From ZC4RG30 sp046347045 (GTDB taxonomy: Bacteria; Pseudomonadota; Gammaproteobacteria; Steroidobacterales; Steroidobacteraceae), in assembly GCA_046347045.1 (NCBI GenBank), contig JAXMGX010000012.1, positions 62,001 through 126,000 of the forward strand: DNA of 64,000 nucleotides. Direction: 5' to 3'. A program made the position numbers and the translations under genes. Below are positions 57,699-64,000 of this stretch, piece by piece; the stretch's first letter is position 1, and the number at the start of each line of letters is the position of its first letter. The notes below the pieces were generated by a model, which did not search any database, was not told the DNA's origin, and worked only from the letters and a program-made list of their open reading frames with translations.

Positions 57699-57705
57699 TC
57701 GCTTG

Positions 57706-59040
57706 CTACAGCGTCGCGAGCCAGGCGAGCAACTGCTCGCGCTGGACGCGCTTCAGTGCGCTGAAGGCACGGCGCGAGGCCTGTGCCTGGCCGCCATGCC
57801 AGAGGATGGCCTCTTCCACCGAACGCGCGCGGCCATCGTGCAGCAGGGCCACATCGCGATCCTGCAGCACATGCGCCAGTCCCCACAGCGGTGCCGTGCG
57901 CCACAGGCTGGGCACTGGCTGGCCGTCGACGGTGCGATCAGCGAGTTCATCGCCCAGGTCATGGCGCATCAGGTCGGTGTAGGCATCGATGCGCGCCGGG
58001 CCGTCGAGCCGTGACACCGGCAGATAGGGCTGGTGGCAGGCCGCACAGCCGGTGGCGGCGAACAGCTCCGCGCCCTTCTGATCGAGCACCGCATCGCGCA
58101 CCGGCCGGGCCGGCACCGCCAGTCGGGTCTGGTATGCCACCACGGCCGCGAACAGCTCGCCCGACACCTCCCGCTCGCCGCCGTTGGGCGCCGCGCGGCA
58201 GTCGGTCTGTTCCGGCGTGCAATCATCCTGCGCTTCCCACAGCGAGGTCACGCCCATCTCGCGCGCGAAGGCATGCGCCGACTGGTCCGCGATGTTGGCC
58301 ACCTCGGCCTGCCAGCCCAGGCGCGCCAGCAGGTCGCCGCGAACCGCGGCCGGCTGCGCATCGCGCACGGCCTGCAGCGCCTTCTGCGACACGGATTCGA
58401 GCAGGCCATTGCCGAACACCGCCGGCGCGATGCGCGGCCGCAGCACCGTGCCCGGCGGCAGCGGGCCGTGCTGCAGCTCCGTGACCGCGTATACCGGCTC
58501 GCGCAGCGTCCACTTGCTGCCATCCGCATGCCGACCTGCGCGCTCGCGCCACGAGATGTCGATCAGCGCCTCGGGTTTGTGGCCCTCGATGGCCTGATTG
58601 TTGATCACGTGGTTGTACACGGTGGGCGGGCCACCGAGCTGCATCACGAACGAATTCGACAGCTTGCCGGGCGCCGATGCGGCGCGGCCGCGTTCGCCAT
58701 TGTTGTGGCAGGACTCGCAGCTCTTCGTGACGAACAGCGGACCCAGTCCGTCGCGATCGGCCTCGCCGCCCTGCCCCGCGGGTACCCAGGTGGTGTTGAA
58801 CACGACCTTGCCCAGATCGAACTGCTCGCGCGGCAGCGGATTCATCGGTTCGTAGGCGGGCGGGTTCAGGCGATCGGTGAAGGCGGCGCGGCCAATCAAC
58901 GCGGGCTCGGCTGGCTGCGTGGCAGCGGGAGTCTGCGCGCCTGCAAGCACTGCGGTGCCGGCTGTCAGCAGCACGGCAACAGCGTGTGCCAGGATGTTGC
59001 GCGGCGCTGTGAACTGGACTTCACGGACGCGGGAGTTCAT
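57706..59040 (-). CDS. Di-heme oxidoreductase family protein (DUF1111)
   Basis: A 444-residue exported protein with a signal near residues 15-36. Two heme c motifs are present: CESCH (108-112) and CAACH (332-336). FVMQLGGPPTVYNHVINNQAIEGHKPEA, LREPVYAVTELQHGPLPPGTVLRPRIAPAVFGNGLLE and the C-terminal SLWRTAPLWGLAHVLQDRDVALLHDGRARSVEEAILWHGGQA define the di-heme/thiol oxidoreductase (MauG-related DHOR) family. It may oxidise a partner protein or accept electrons from the quinoproteins. The ATG at 59040 is chosen over an upstream 12-residue extension. It is convergent with the second quinoprotein (7 bases between stops). Confidence 0.87.
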   Translation of the reverse strand: MNSRVREVQFTAPRNILAHAVAVLLTAGTAVLAGAQTPAATQPAEPALIGRAAFTDRLNPPAYEPMNPLPREQFDLGKVVFNTTWVPAGQGGEADRDGLGPLFVTKSCESCHNNGERGRAASAPGKLSNSFVMQLGGPPTVYNHVINNQAIEGHKPEALIDISWRERAGRHADGSKWTLREPVYAVTELQHGPLPPGTVLRPRIAPAVFGNGLLESVSQKALQAVRDAQPAAVRGDLLARLGWQAEVANIADQSAHAFAREMGVTSLWEAQDDCTPEQTDCRAAPNGGEREVSGELFAAVVAYQTRLAVPARPVRDAVLDQKGAELFAATGCAACHQPYLPVSRLDGPARIDAYTDLMRHDLGDELADRTVDGQPVPSLWRTAPLWGLAHVLQDRDVALLHDGRARSVEEAILWHGGQAQASRRAFSALKRVQREQLLAWLATL

Positions 59041-59149
59041 GTCCTTCACGATACGCCTGGCCGCCACGCGCGTCACCGATGGCCGGTGCCGCGCATGGCG
59101 GTGATTCCCAGTCGCATCCAGCCACCCGGCCGCGCGGGTGGGGAGCCCC

Positions 59150-61753
59150 CTAGAACTTGTAGTTCGCCTGCAGGCCTATCGTGCGCGGCTTCTGGTACTG
59201 CTGCGACACGAAGGGATTGAACAGCGAGTAGACGGTGCAGCCGACACCACCGGTCGCGGCATTGCAGCCGCCGCGCCCATTGCCCGCATTGCCCACCTTG
59301 TCGCGACTGTTGAGCAGATTCGAGGAATACAGGCTCAGATCCCAGCGGTCGATGTTCACGCCCAGACGCGCGTTCACCTGATTGGTGGACGGCACGTCGC
59401 GCGTGAAGGGGTTGTAGTTGCCGGTGCCGAAGCTCGAACCCTGCAGGTAGCTGGCAGTGAAGAGGTAGTCGAGTCGGGCGTAGGCCCGATGCGCGAGGGC
59501 ATCGAAGTCGAAGCGCACGCCGGCATTGCCCTGCAGGTCGGGCACACCCAGCGGATCGCCCTTGTTGAAGGTGACCGCCTGCGTGACGCCCGCCACCGTG
59601 GGTGCAGGCCCGAGCACGGCTTCGCGGTACTTGGCCTTGACCGTGCTGACCGAGAGATTGAGCGTCAGCGGATCCACCGGACGGTAGTCGAACTGCACGT
59701 CGAAGCCCTTGCTGCGCGCCTTGCCGCCGTTCTGGTTCCAGTTCTGGCCGCAGCCCTGCGCCGAGGTGGTGACCTGGATGTCGTTCCAGTCGATCTGGTA
59801 CACGGCGACATTGAGCTGCATGCGGTTGTCGGCCATGCGCAGCTTGGTGCCGAGCTCATAGCTCTTCACGGTGTCTGGGCCGTATTGGCGGGGGATGTCG
59901 TCGACGGTCAGGCCGAACTGCGCCAGACCCGCCGAGCAGACCTGCGGGTTCAGCGGCACGTTCACGCCGCCGGCGCGAAAGCCCTTGGCCGCGTTGGCAT
60001 ACACCATGCGGCCGCGGGACGGCTCCCATTGCAGGCCCACCTTGGGGGTCACCGGTTTGTCCTTGCCATTGCCCTCGACGTAGGCGAAGGGCGAGTTGAT
60101 GCTGGGGCGCGCGGAGAGCTGGCCGAAGTTCGCCTGCGCGAAATCGAGCTTCACCTGCGACCAGCGCACGCCGGCGGTCAGCTTCAAGGTATCGGTGATG
60201 GCGTAGTTGGCCTCGCCGAACAGCGCAAACTCGGTATCGACCAGCCGCGCATTCAGCGTGGACACATAGCCGCTGGGGTTCGGCACGCCGTAGCGCTGAG
60301 TGCTGGTGAGTCCGTACAGCGCCAGATCGGGGGCGTCGTAGTTGCCGTAGATGGTGTAGTCGATGTGCGTGCGCAGGCGCGAGTAATACGCACCGCCCAC
60401 CCAGCTCAGCCGGCTCTCGCCGGCCGGCGACGACAGGCGGAATTCCTGCTCGATGCCATTGCGTTTGTTGGAGCTGATGAAGCGACCGGCGTACACCTGC
60501 ACCGGACGGAACAGCGGGAAGCTGGTGCGGCCCGGATTCTCGAGCGTGGTCTGCACACGGCTGGGATCGTGACCCTCGCCGGCGTCGCCGGTGGTGTGAT
60601 CGTCGATGTACGAGGTGATGGACTTGAAATCGATGCCGCGCCAGGCAAATTCCAGCGTCAGGCTGGGCAGACTGGTGTCGGTCTTGCCGATGCCGTAGAC
60701 GCCGTCGAAGGGCGTGAGCGATTCATCATCCCCCAGATAGCTGAAGGGGCCGTAGGTCTGCGCAGCGCGCCGGAACGTGATGACGGGCGAGCTGCAGGAC
60801 ACGGCCGGAGGCGCGGTGGTGGCCGTCGCCGCCCGGGTGCTGGTGTTGAAGCAGGTCTCGGGCGTGGTGTAGGTCTGGCCCGGGGCGGCACGGCTGCCGT
60901 CGGGCGCGTAGATGTCGGTCTGCGAGCCGGGACCGCCGTCGGTGCGATAGGCGGAGCGGTAGTAGGCCAGCGTGGCCATGCCGCTGTCGCCCAGGCGCTT
61001 GGCCAGCGCCGCGCGGATGGCCCATTCGCGCACGCCGTTGGCATCCTTGCGGTCGATGCGGCCGCCGTCGTACACGTTGCGGGTGTCGATCCAGCCGCCG
61101 GTGTTGCGCGCCACGCCGCTGACGCGCATGCCGAGGCTGTTCTCGATGAGCGGGCCGCCGAATGCCGCGCCCAGTTCGGTGGACGGCGCACCGCCCTGCA
61201 GGAAATAGGTTTCCGCGCGCATCAGGCCGGAGTAGCTGGTGAGGCTGGGCGTGGGCGTGATGAAACGGATGGTGCCGCCCTGCGAGGAACCGCCGTACAG
61301 CGTGCCCTGCGGGCCCTTCAGCACTTCCACGCGCTGCAGGTCGAACAGCAGCGGCAGCGGCGCGCCATTGTTCTGGCTGACGCCGGGATTGTTGCGCTTG
61401 GTGAGCGCGGTGTCGTCGAGGTAGACGCCGGTGGTGGCGGCGCCGGTGGTGGCCACGATGCCGCGGATGGCGAAGGTGCCCACGCCGGCCGTCTGGTTGA
61501 CCAGCGTCAACGCCGGCACCACCTGCGTCAGGTCCGAGGCGCTCTTGATGCCGATTTCATCCAGCGCCTGCTGCGTGACCGCGGCAATCGACATGGGAAT
61601 GCGGTTCGCGCTTTCCGACAGCCGCGTCGCCGTGACCTCGACCTCTTCCAGCGCGCCGCTGTCCTGGGCCAGCGCCTGGCCGGCCCCCACCATCAATGCC
61701 GCGCCCACCGCCATGCGGACGGCAAACGCCGAAGAACCCTGGTTCCTGCTCAT
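59150..61753 (-). CDS. TonB-dependent outer-membrane receptor
   Basis: An 867-residue receptor with a signal to about residue 29, then LEEVEVTATRLSESANRIPMSIAAVTQQALDEIGIKSASDLTQVVPALTL, the plug form of the siderophore-to-carbohydrate group common in sphingomonads and Steroidobacteraceae. It continues TFAIRGIVATTG, VEVLKGPQGTLYGGSSQGGTIRFI and ends in RTIGLQANYKF, a barrel-terminal aromatic. Ribosome site GAGGGGG. Two copies of the shared TAGTTCG motif lie 76-114 bases upstream, so expression is probably controlled by the nearby MarR protein. Ligand unknown. Confidence 0.9.
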   Translation of the reverse strand: MSRNQGSSAFAVRMAVGAALMVGAGQALAQDSGALEEVEVTATRLSESANRIPMSIAAVTQQALDEIGIKSASDLTQVVPALTLVNQTAGVGTFAIRGIVATTGAATTGVYLDDTALTKRNNPGVSQNNGAPLPLLFDLQRVEVLKGPQGTLYGGSSQGGTIRFITPTPSLTSYSGLMRAETYFLQGGAPSTELGAAFGGPLIENSLGMRVSGVARNTGGWIDTRNVYDGGRIDRKDANGVREWAIRAALAKRLGDSGMATLAYYRSAYRTDGGPGSQTDIYAPDGSRAAPGQTYTTPETCFNTSTRAATATTAPPAVSCSSPVITFRRAAQTYGPFSYLGDDESLTPFDGVYGIGKTDTSLPSLTLEFAWRGIDFKSITSYIDDHTTGDAGEGHDPSRVQTTLENPGRTSFPLFRPVQVYAGRFISSNKRNGIEQEFRLSSPAGESRLSWVGGAYYSRLRTHIDYTIYGNYDAPDLALYGLTSTQRYGVPNPSGYVSTLNARLVDTEFALFGEANYAITDTLKLTAGVRWSQVKLDFAQANFGQLSARPSINSPFAYVEGNGKDKPVTPKVGLQWEPSRGRMVYANAAKGFRAGGVNVPLNPQVCSAGLAQFGLTVDDIPRQYGPDTVKSYELGTKLRMADNRMQLNVAVYQIDWNDIQVTTSAQGCGQNWNQNGGKARSKGFDVQFDYRPVDPLTLNLSVSTVKAKYREAVLGPAPTVAGVTQAVTFNKGDPLGVPDLQGNAGVRFDFDALAHRAYARLDYLFTASYLQGSSFGTGNYNPFTRDVPSTNQVNARLGVNIDRWDLSLYSSNLLNSRDKVGNAGNGRGGCNAATGGVGCTVYSLFNPFVSQQYQKPRTIGLQANYKF

Positions 61754-61828
61754 GTGCGCCCCCTCGTCTTAATTTTTCGCAAATCATTCGCCGCCGCGGC
61801 AGTCATTCCGCCGGGCAACAGGTGAACT

Positions 61829-61867
61829 TAGTTCGCATTACGTTCTTGATTAGTTCGTGATACATCC
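61829..61867. promoter_or_regulatory. Paired TAGTTCG operators between TonB receptor and DUF6152 genes
   Basis: TAGTTCGCATTACGTTC (61829-61845) and TAGTTCGTGATACATCC (61851-61867) share TAGTTCG-N3-TAC and start 22 bp apart, two helical turns, in the 259-bp divergent spacer (61754-62012). The same motif recurs as a perfect dyad at 63094-63110 beside marR. They are candidate MarR operators for both divergent genes. Promoter boxes for these genes were not resolved. Confidence 0.55.
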
Positions 61868-62012
61868 TATTGGCGCCGGACGTTAATTCAACAGTCGATC
61901 GATGTCCATACCGTACTTTTCGCAGAACACAGATGCGCGCTTTCGATCCGTGGCGTATCGTATGCAGCACAGCAACGCGCCGCGCGGCGACGCAGAGAGC
62001 CAGGAGACGACG

Positions 62013-62426
62013 ATGAACTACCGCAAGACCATGCTGTTGGGCGCCACGCTGGCCATCGCCGCGTCGGCACAGGCCCATCATTCCTTCTCGATGTTCGACA
62101 ACGACAAGGAACAGACCATCGAGGGCGTGGTGAAGGAATTCCAGTGGACCAATCCGCACATCTGGGTGCAGGTCAATGTCACCGGCACCGGTGGCAAGCT
62201 GACTGAATACAGCATCGAGGGCGGCAGCCCGAACGGCCTGCGGCGCCAGGGCTGGACGCAGAAGACCATGAAGCCCGGTGACAAGATCGTGCTGAAAATG
62301 CACCCGCTGAAGGACGGCTCGCCAGGCGGCAGCTTCGTCAGCGCCACGGTCAACGGCAAACCCGTGGGCAGGGCGCGCGGCGGCGAGGAAGGCCGCCCGG
62401 CGGCAGCGGAGCCGGCATACCAGTAG
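62013..62426 (+). CDS. DUF6152-family periplasmic protein
   Basis: A 137-residue exported protein with signal MNYRKTMLLGATLAIAASAQA. The mature chain begins HHSFSMFDNDKEQTIEGVVKEFQWTNPHIWVQVNV, the core DUF6152 pattern, and has SIEGGSPNGLRRQGWTQKTMKPGDKIVLKMHPLKDG. The fold is probably a small OB-like beta barrel. It has CAGGAG as ribosome site. The family has no known activity but often sits by TonB receptors and quinoprotein genes. The C-terminal 20 residues are low-complexity. Confidence 0.82.
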   Translation: MNYRKTMLLGATLAIAASAQAHHSFSMFDNDKEQTIEGVVKEFQWTNPHIWVQVNVTGTGGKLTEYSIEGGSPNGLRRQGWTQKTMKPGDKIVLKMHPLKDGSPGGSFVSATVNGKPVGRARGGEEGRPAAAEPAYQ

Positions 62427-62440
62427 CAGCGCGGTTGCGG

Positions 62441-62471
62441 GGCCAGCGGGCCGCTCATTGCCCTGCTGGCC
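62441..62471 (+). terminator. Possible terminator hairpin after the DUF6152 gene
   Basis: GGCCAGCGGG (62441-62450) pairs with CCCTGCTGGCC (62461-62471) with one bulged base around a 10-nt loop, 15 bases after the DUF6152 stop. There is no T-run, so termination is uncertain; it may only partly insulate marR. Confidence 0.35.
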
Positions 62472-62489
62472 GGCTGCACCTACAGTCGC

Positions 62490-63050
62490 ATGCGGCAAGT
62501 ACGCATGAGGCCGTCAGTGAAGCAAGGCAACCGCACAGTCAAGCGACGCATGTCGACCCGGACCCTGAAGCCGGTAACGAAGGCACCCATCATGCCCGGT
62601 TTGGAGATTTCCGGACTCGACGACCTGCTCGGCTACCACGTGCGACGCGCCCACGGCGCCGTGCGCCGTACCTACAAGCAGGAACTGGAATCCCTGCAGA
62701 TGACCCAGAAGCAGACGGCGGTGATGTGGCTGATCGAGCAGAACCCGGGCATCGCCCAGGTGACGATCAGCGCCGCGCTCGACATGGACCGGGCCACCAC
62801 CACCGAGCTGATTCACCGGCTGCACGCCCGGGGGCTGGTGGCGCGCGTGCCCTCCACCGTCGATGCAAGGCGCTGGGCGCTCACCGCGACGCTGGCGGGC
62901 AAGCGCCTGATGACGCAGGTCCGCAAACGGGTGGCACGGCACGAGAAGCGGCTGGTGGCGTTGTTCAGCCCGGCCGAGCTCAGGACGCTGCGCAGCCTGC
63001 TCGACCGGCTGGAGTCGCTGGACCAGTCGGAAACGCTCGAATACGGCTGA
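62490..63050 (+). CDS. MarR-family transcription regulator
   Basis: A winged-helix regulator of up to 186 residues. The MarR core runs from LDDLLGYHVRRAHGAVRRTYKQELESLQMTQKQTAVMWLIEQNPGIAQVTISAALDMDRATTTELIHRLHARGLVARVPSTVDARRWALTATLAGKRLM, with helix 3 (AALDMDRATTTELIHRL) as recognition helix and the wing with DARRW. The start is uncertain: ATG at 62490, 62550 or 62592. The last has a GAAGG nine bases upstream and gives the usual length. The gene lies between two sets of the TAGTTCG motif, so it probably represses its neighbours and is released by an aromatic or phenolic-type ligand; that ligand is inferred from the family. Confidence 0.88.
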   Translation: MRQVRMRPSVKQGNRTVKRRMSTRTLKPVTKAPIMPGLEISGLDDLLGYHVRRAHGAVRRTYKQELESLQMTQKQTAVMWLIEQNPGIAQVTISAALDMDRATTTELIHRLHARGLVARVPSTVDARRWALTATLAGKRLMTQVRKRVARHEKRLVALFSPAELRTLRSLLDRLESLDQSETLEYG

Positions 63051-63053
63051 GTC

Positions 63054-63110
63054 TTGCAGCTGCGCCCGTCTGCGCCCCTATAATCCGCAAAGATAGTTCG
63101 TGGTACGAAC
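63054..63110 (+). promoter_or_regulatory. Promoter with overlapping MarR-type operator
   Basis: A perfect TATAAT lies at 63079-63084, with a weak TTGCAG (63054-63059) upstream at a long 19-bp spacing. The start would fall near 63091. The 17-bp motif at 63094-63110 contains the perfect 6-3-6 dyad GTTCGT-GGT-ACGAAC, with a further ACGAAC at 63114-63119. A protein bound here would block the promoter of the next gene. Confidence 0.65.
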
Positions 63111-63132
63111 CATACGAACAGCGAGGTACCCG

Positions 63133-63951
63133 ATGCGCGTCCGCAAGCCGACGATTCCCGCAACCGCCTCCCGGGCCGTGGCCATTGCCACACTGGCCCT
63201 GGTCGCAGTCCTGCCGCCAGCAAGCCTCGCCGCCCAGGCCCCCGGGCCCGCAGCGCAGCCGCCACGGCCGGTGGTGATGGGCGATCCGCTGCGGCGCGAC
63301 CTCGCGCTGCCCGACAACTCGCCGAACATCTCCGGCACCTGGTCGCCGAACACCTACTTCCGCGTGATCTCGCCCATGGACGGTTCGGCCACGCCCTTCC
63401 TGCCCTGGGCGCGCGAGTTCTTCCTGAACCGCAATGCCGCCGAGGCCCGCGGCGAGCCGCTGTTCGACCCCAATGCCAACTGCCTGCCCAGCGGCGTGCC
63501 GCGTGTCATTCCCACGCCGTACCCGCTCGACATCGTGCAGACGCCGGATGCCATCTACATCGGCATCGAAGTGATGCACAGCTTCCGGATCATCCACATG
63601 GATGGCAAACCGAAGCCGGCCGATTTCAAACCCACCTACCTGGGTTATTCGGCGGGGCACTGGGAGGGCGATGTACTGGTGGTGGAGACCACCGGCCTCA
63701 ACGGCTACACGCAGGTGGATGAAGAAGGTCGCCCGAAATCCAGCGCGATGAAGGTCACCGAACGCTACGCCAAGCGCGCGCCCGATCTGCTCGAGATCAC
63801 CTACACGCTCGACGATCCGCGCACCTACACGCGGCCGTGGACCGCGCGCGCGCAGTACCGCTGGGCGCCGGACCTGCGCTTCAGCGAATACGTCTGCGAA
63901 GAGAACAACCGCAACAAGCCGGATGCCAGCGGCAAGCTGCGCCACCGCTAA
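63133..63951 (+). CDS. Exported protein of unknown function (GHWEGDVLVVETTG family)
   Basis: A 272-residue protein starting MRVRKPTIP with AGG upstream (an in-frame ATG-less start at 63100 is within the operator and unlikely). The signal ends near SLAAQ. Conserved-looking segments are NISGTWSPNTYFRVISP, PFLPWAREFF, NCLPSGVPRVIPTPYPLDIVQTPDAIYIGIEVMHSFRIIHMDG, YLGYSAGHWEGDVLVVETTGLNGYTQVDEEG and DPRTYTRPWTARAQYRW. These features recur in uncharacterised exported proteins of Acidobacteria, sphingomonads and Steroidobacteraceae. The beta-rich pattern suggests a lipocalin-like or ligand-binding role. It sits under the MarR-type operator. Confidence 0.8.
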   Translation: MRVRKPTIPATASRAVAIATLALVAVLPPASLAAQAPGPAAQPPRPVVMGDPLRRDLALPDNSPNISGTWSPNTYFRVISPMDGSATPFLPWAREFFLNRNAAEARGEPLFDPNANCLPSGVPRVIPTPYPLDIVQTPDAIYIGIEVMHSFRIIHMDGKPKPADFKPTYLGYSAGHWEGDVLVVETTGLNGYTQVDEEGRPKSSAMKVTERYAKRAPDLLEITYTLDDPRTYTRPWTARAQYRWAPDLRFSEYVCEENNRNKPDASGKLRHR

Positions 63952-63961
63952 CGGAACCACC

Positions 63962-64000
63962 ATGGCCAGAATCCACACCTTTGCAGCCACCGCCGCGCTG
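63962..64000 (+). CDS. Start of a further exported protein (cut off by window edge)
   Basis: An ATG ten bases after the previous stop opens a frame reading MARIHTFAATAAL, the beginning of a signal peptide. Position suggests it is cotranscribed with the preceding gene. Nothing more can be said from 13 codons. Confidence 0.5.
   Translation, partial: MARIHTFAATAAL

Noticed and set aside
59122..59141. 7-bp stem after the second TonB receptor as a terminator
   Set aside because: Short GC stem with no T-run in a GC-rich region; chance match is likely.
1..64000. Genomic island or prophage boundaries
   Set aside because: No integrase, transposase, tRNA-flanking repeat or marked composition change was seen.

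Overview
The window is about 64 kb of dense, GC-rich bacterial chromosome with long codirectional gene runs, short spacers and many start/stop overlaps. It looks like a gammaproteobacterium. The fused two-domain 23S rRNA methyltransferase RlmKL, the SpuC/Puu-type polyamine genes and the wealth of TonB receptors, exported quinoproteins and c-type cytochromes would suit a Steroidobacteraceae, Nevskiales or Xanthomonadales relative. That placement is inferred from gene content only. I saw no rRNA, tRNA, phage, transposase or CRISPR array.

Region 1 (1-14.3 kb) handles polyamines. A leftward run, puuD-puuA-spuC-potFGHI, encodes putrescine/spermidine uptake and its breakdown by transamination or gamma-glutamylation. 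It reads on, with overlaps or tiny gaps, into a polyphosphate-glucokinase-like ROK protein, a YbdL-like aminotransferase and a trans-sulfuration PLP enzyme. A second puuA-like ligase and puuB face away to the right. The remaining parts (puuR, puuC, an omega-amino-acid transaminase and a TorF-type porin) sit at 34-38.5 kb. The porin has a good sigma-54 promoter match. A truncated HDOD-domain gene lies at the left edge.

Region 2 (14.3-29 kb) starts with a small membrane protein, an M48 protease and a VOC-fold protein. It then holds a poorly understood exported cluster: a membrane-tethered winged-helix regulator, divergent from a DUF1592 c-type cytochrome protein, a Tat-exported DUF1552 protein, a secreted ankyrin protein, a TonB receptor and a secreted metallo-beta-lactamase-fold protein. 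A DUF3667 membrane protein follows on the opposite strand.

Region 3 (29-43.5 kb) holds an exported molybdenum hydroxylase pair (iorAB) ending in a clear terminator, rlmKL, the puuC/puuR/transaminase/porin group, a TolC-like outer-membrane lipoprotein, S-formylglutathione hydrolase, a hydroxypyruvate/glyoxylate reductase plus glycerate kinase pair, and inorganic pyrophosphatase.

Region 4 (43.5-64 kb) starts with a three-gene ABC/FtsX/HlyD export operon. It then becomes a periplasmic oxidation island: two quinoproteins with N-terminal heme c domains, a Vgb-like propeller protein with a heme c motif, a soluble aldose dehydrogenase, a DUF945 protein, a di-heme oxidoreductase, a large TonB receptor, a DUF6152 protein, a MarR regulator and another exported protein. 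A shared 17-bp motif (TAGTTCG-N3-TAC) occurs twice in front of the TonB receptor/DUF6152 pair and once just after a TATAAT box before the gene following marR, suggesting a local MarR regulon.
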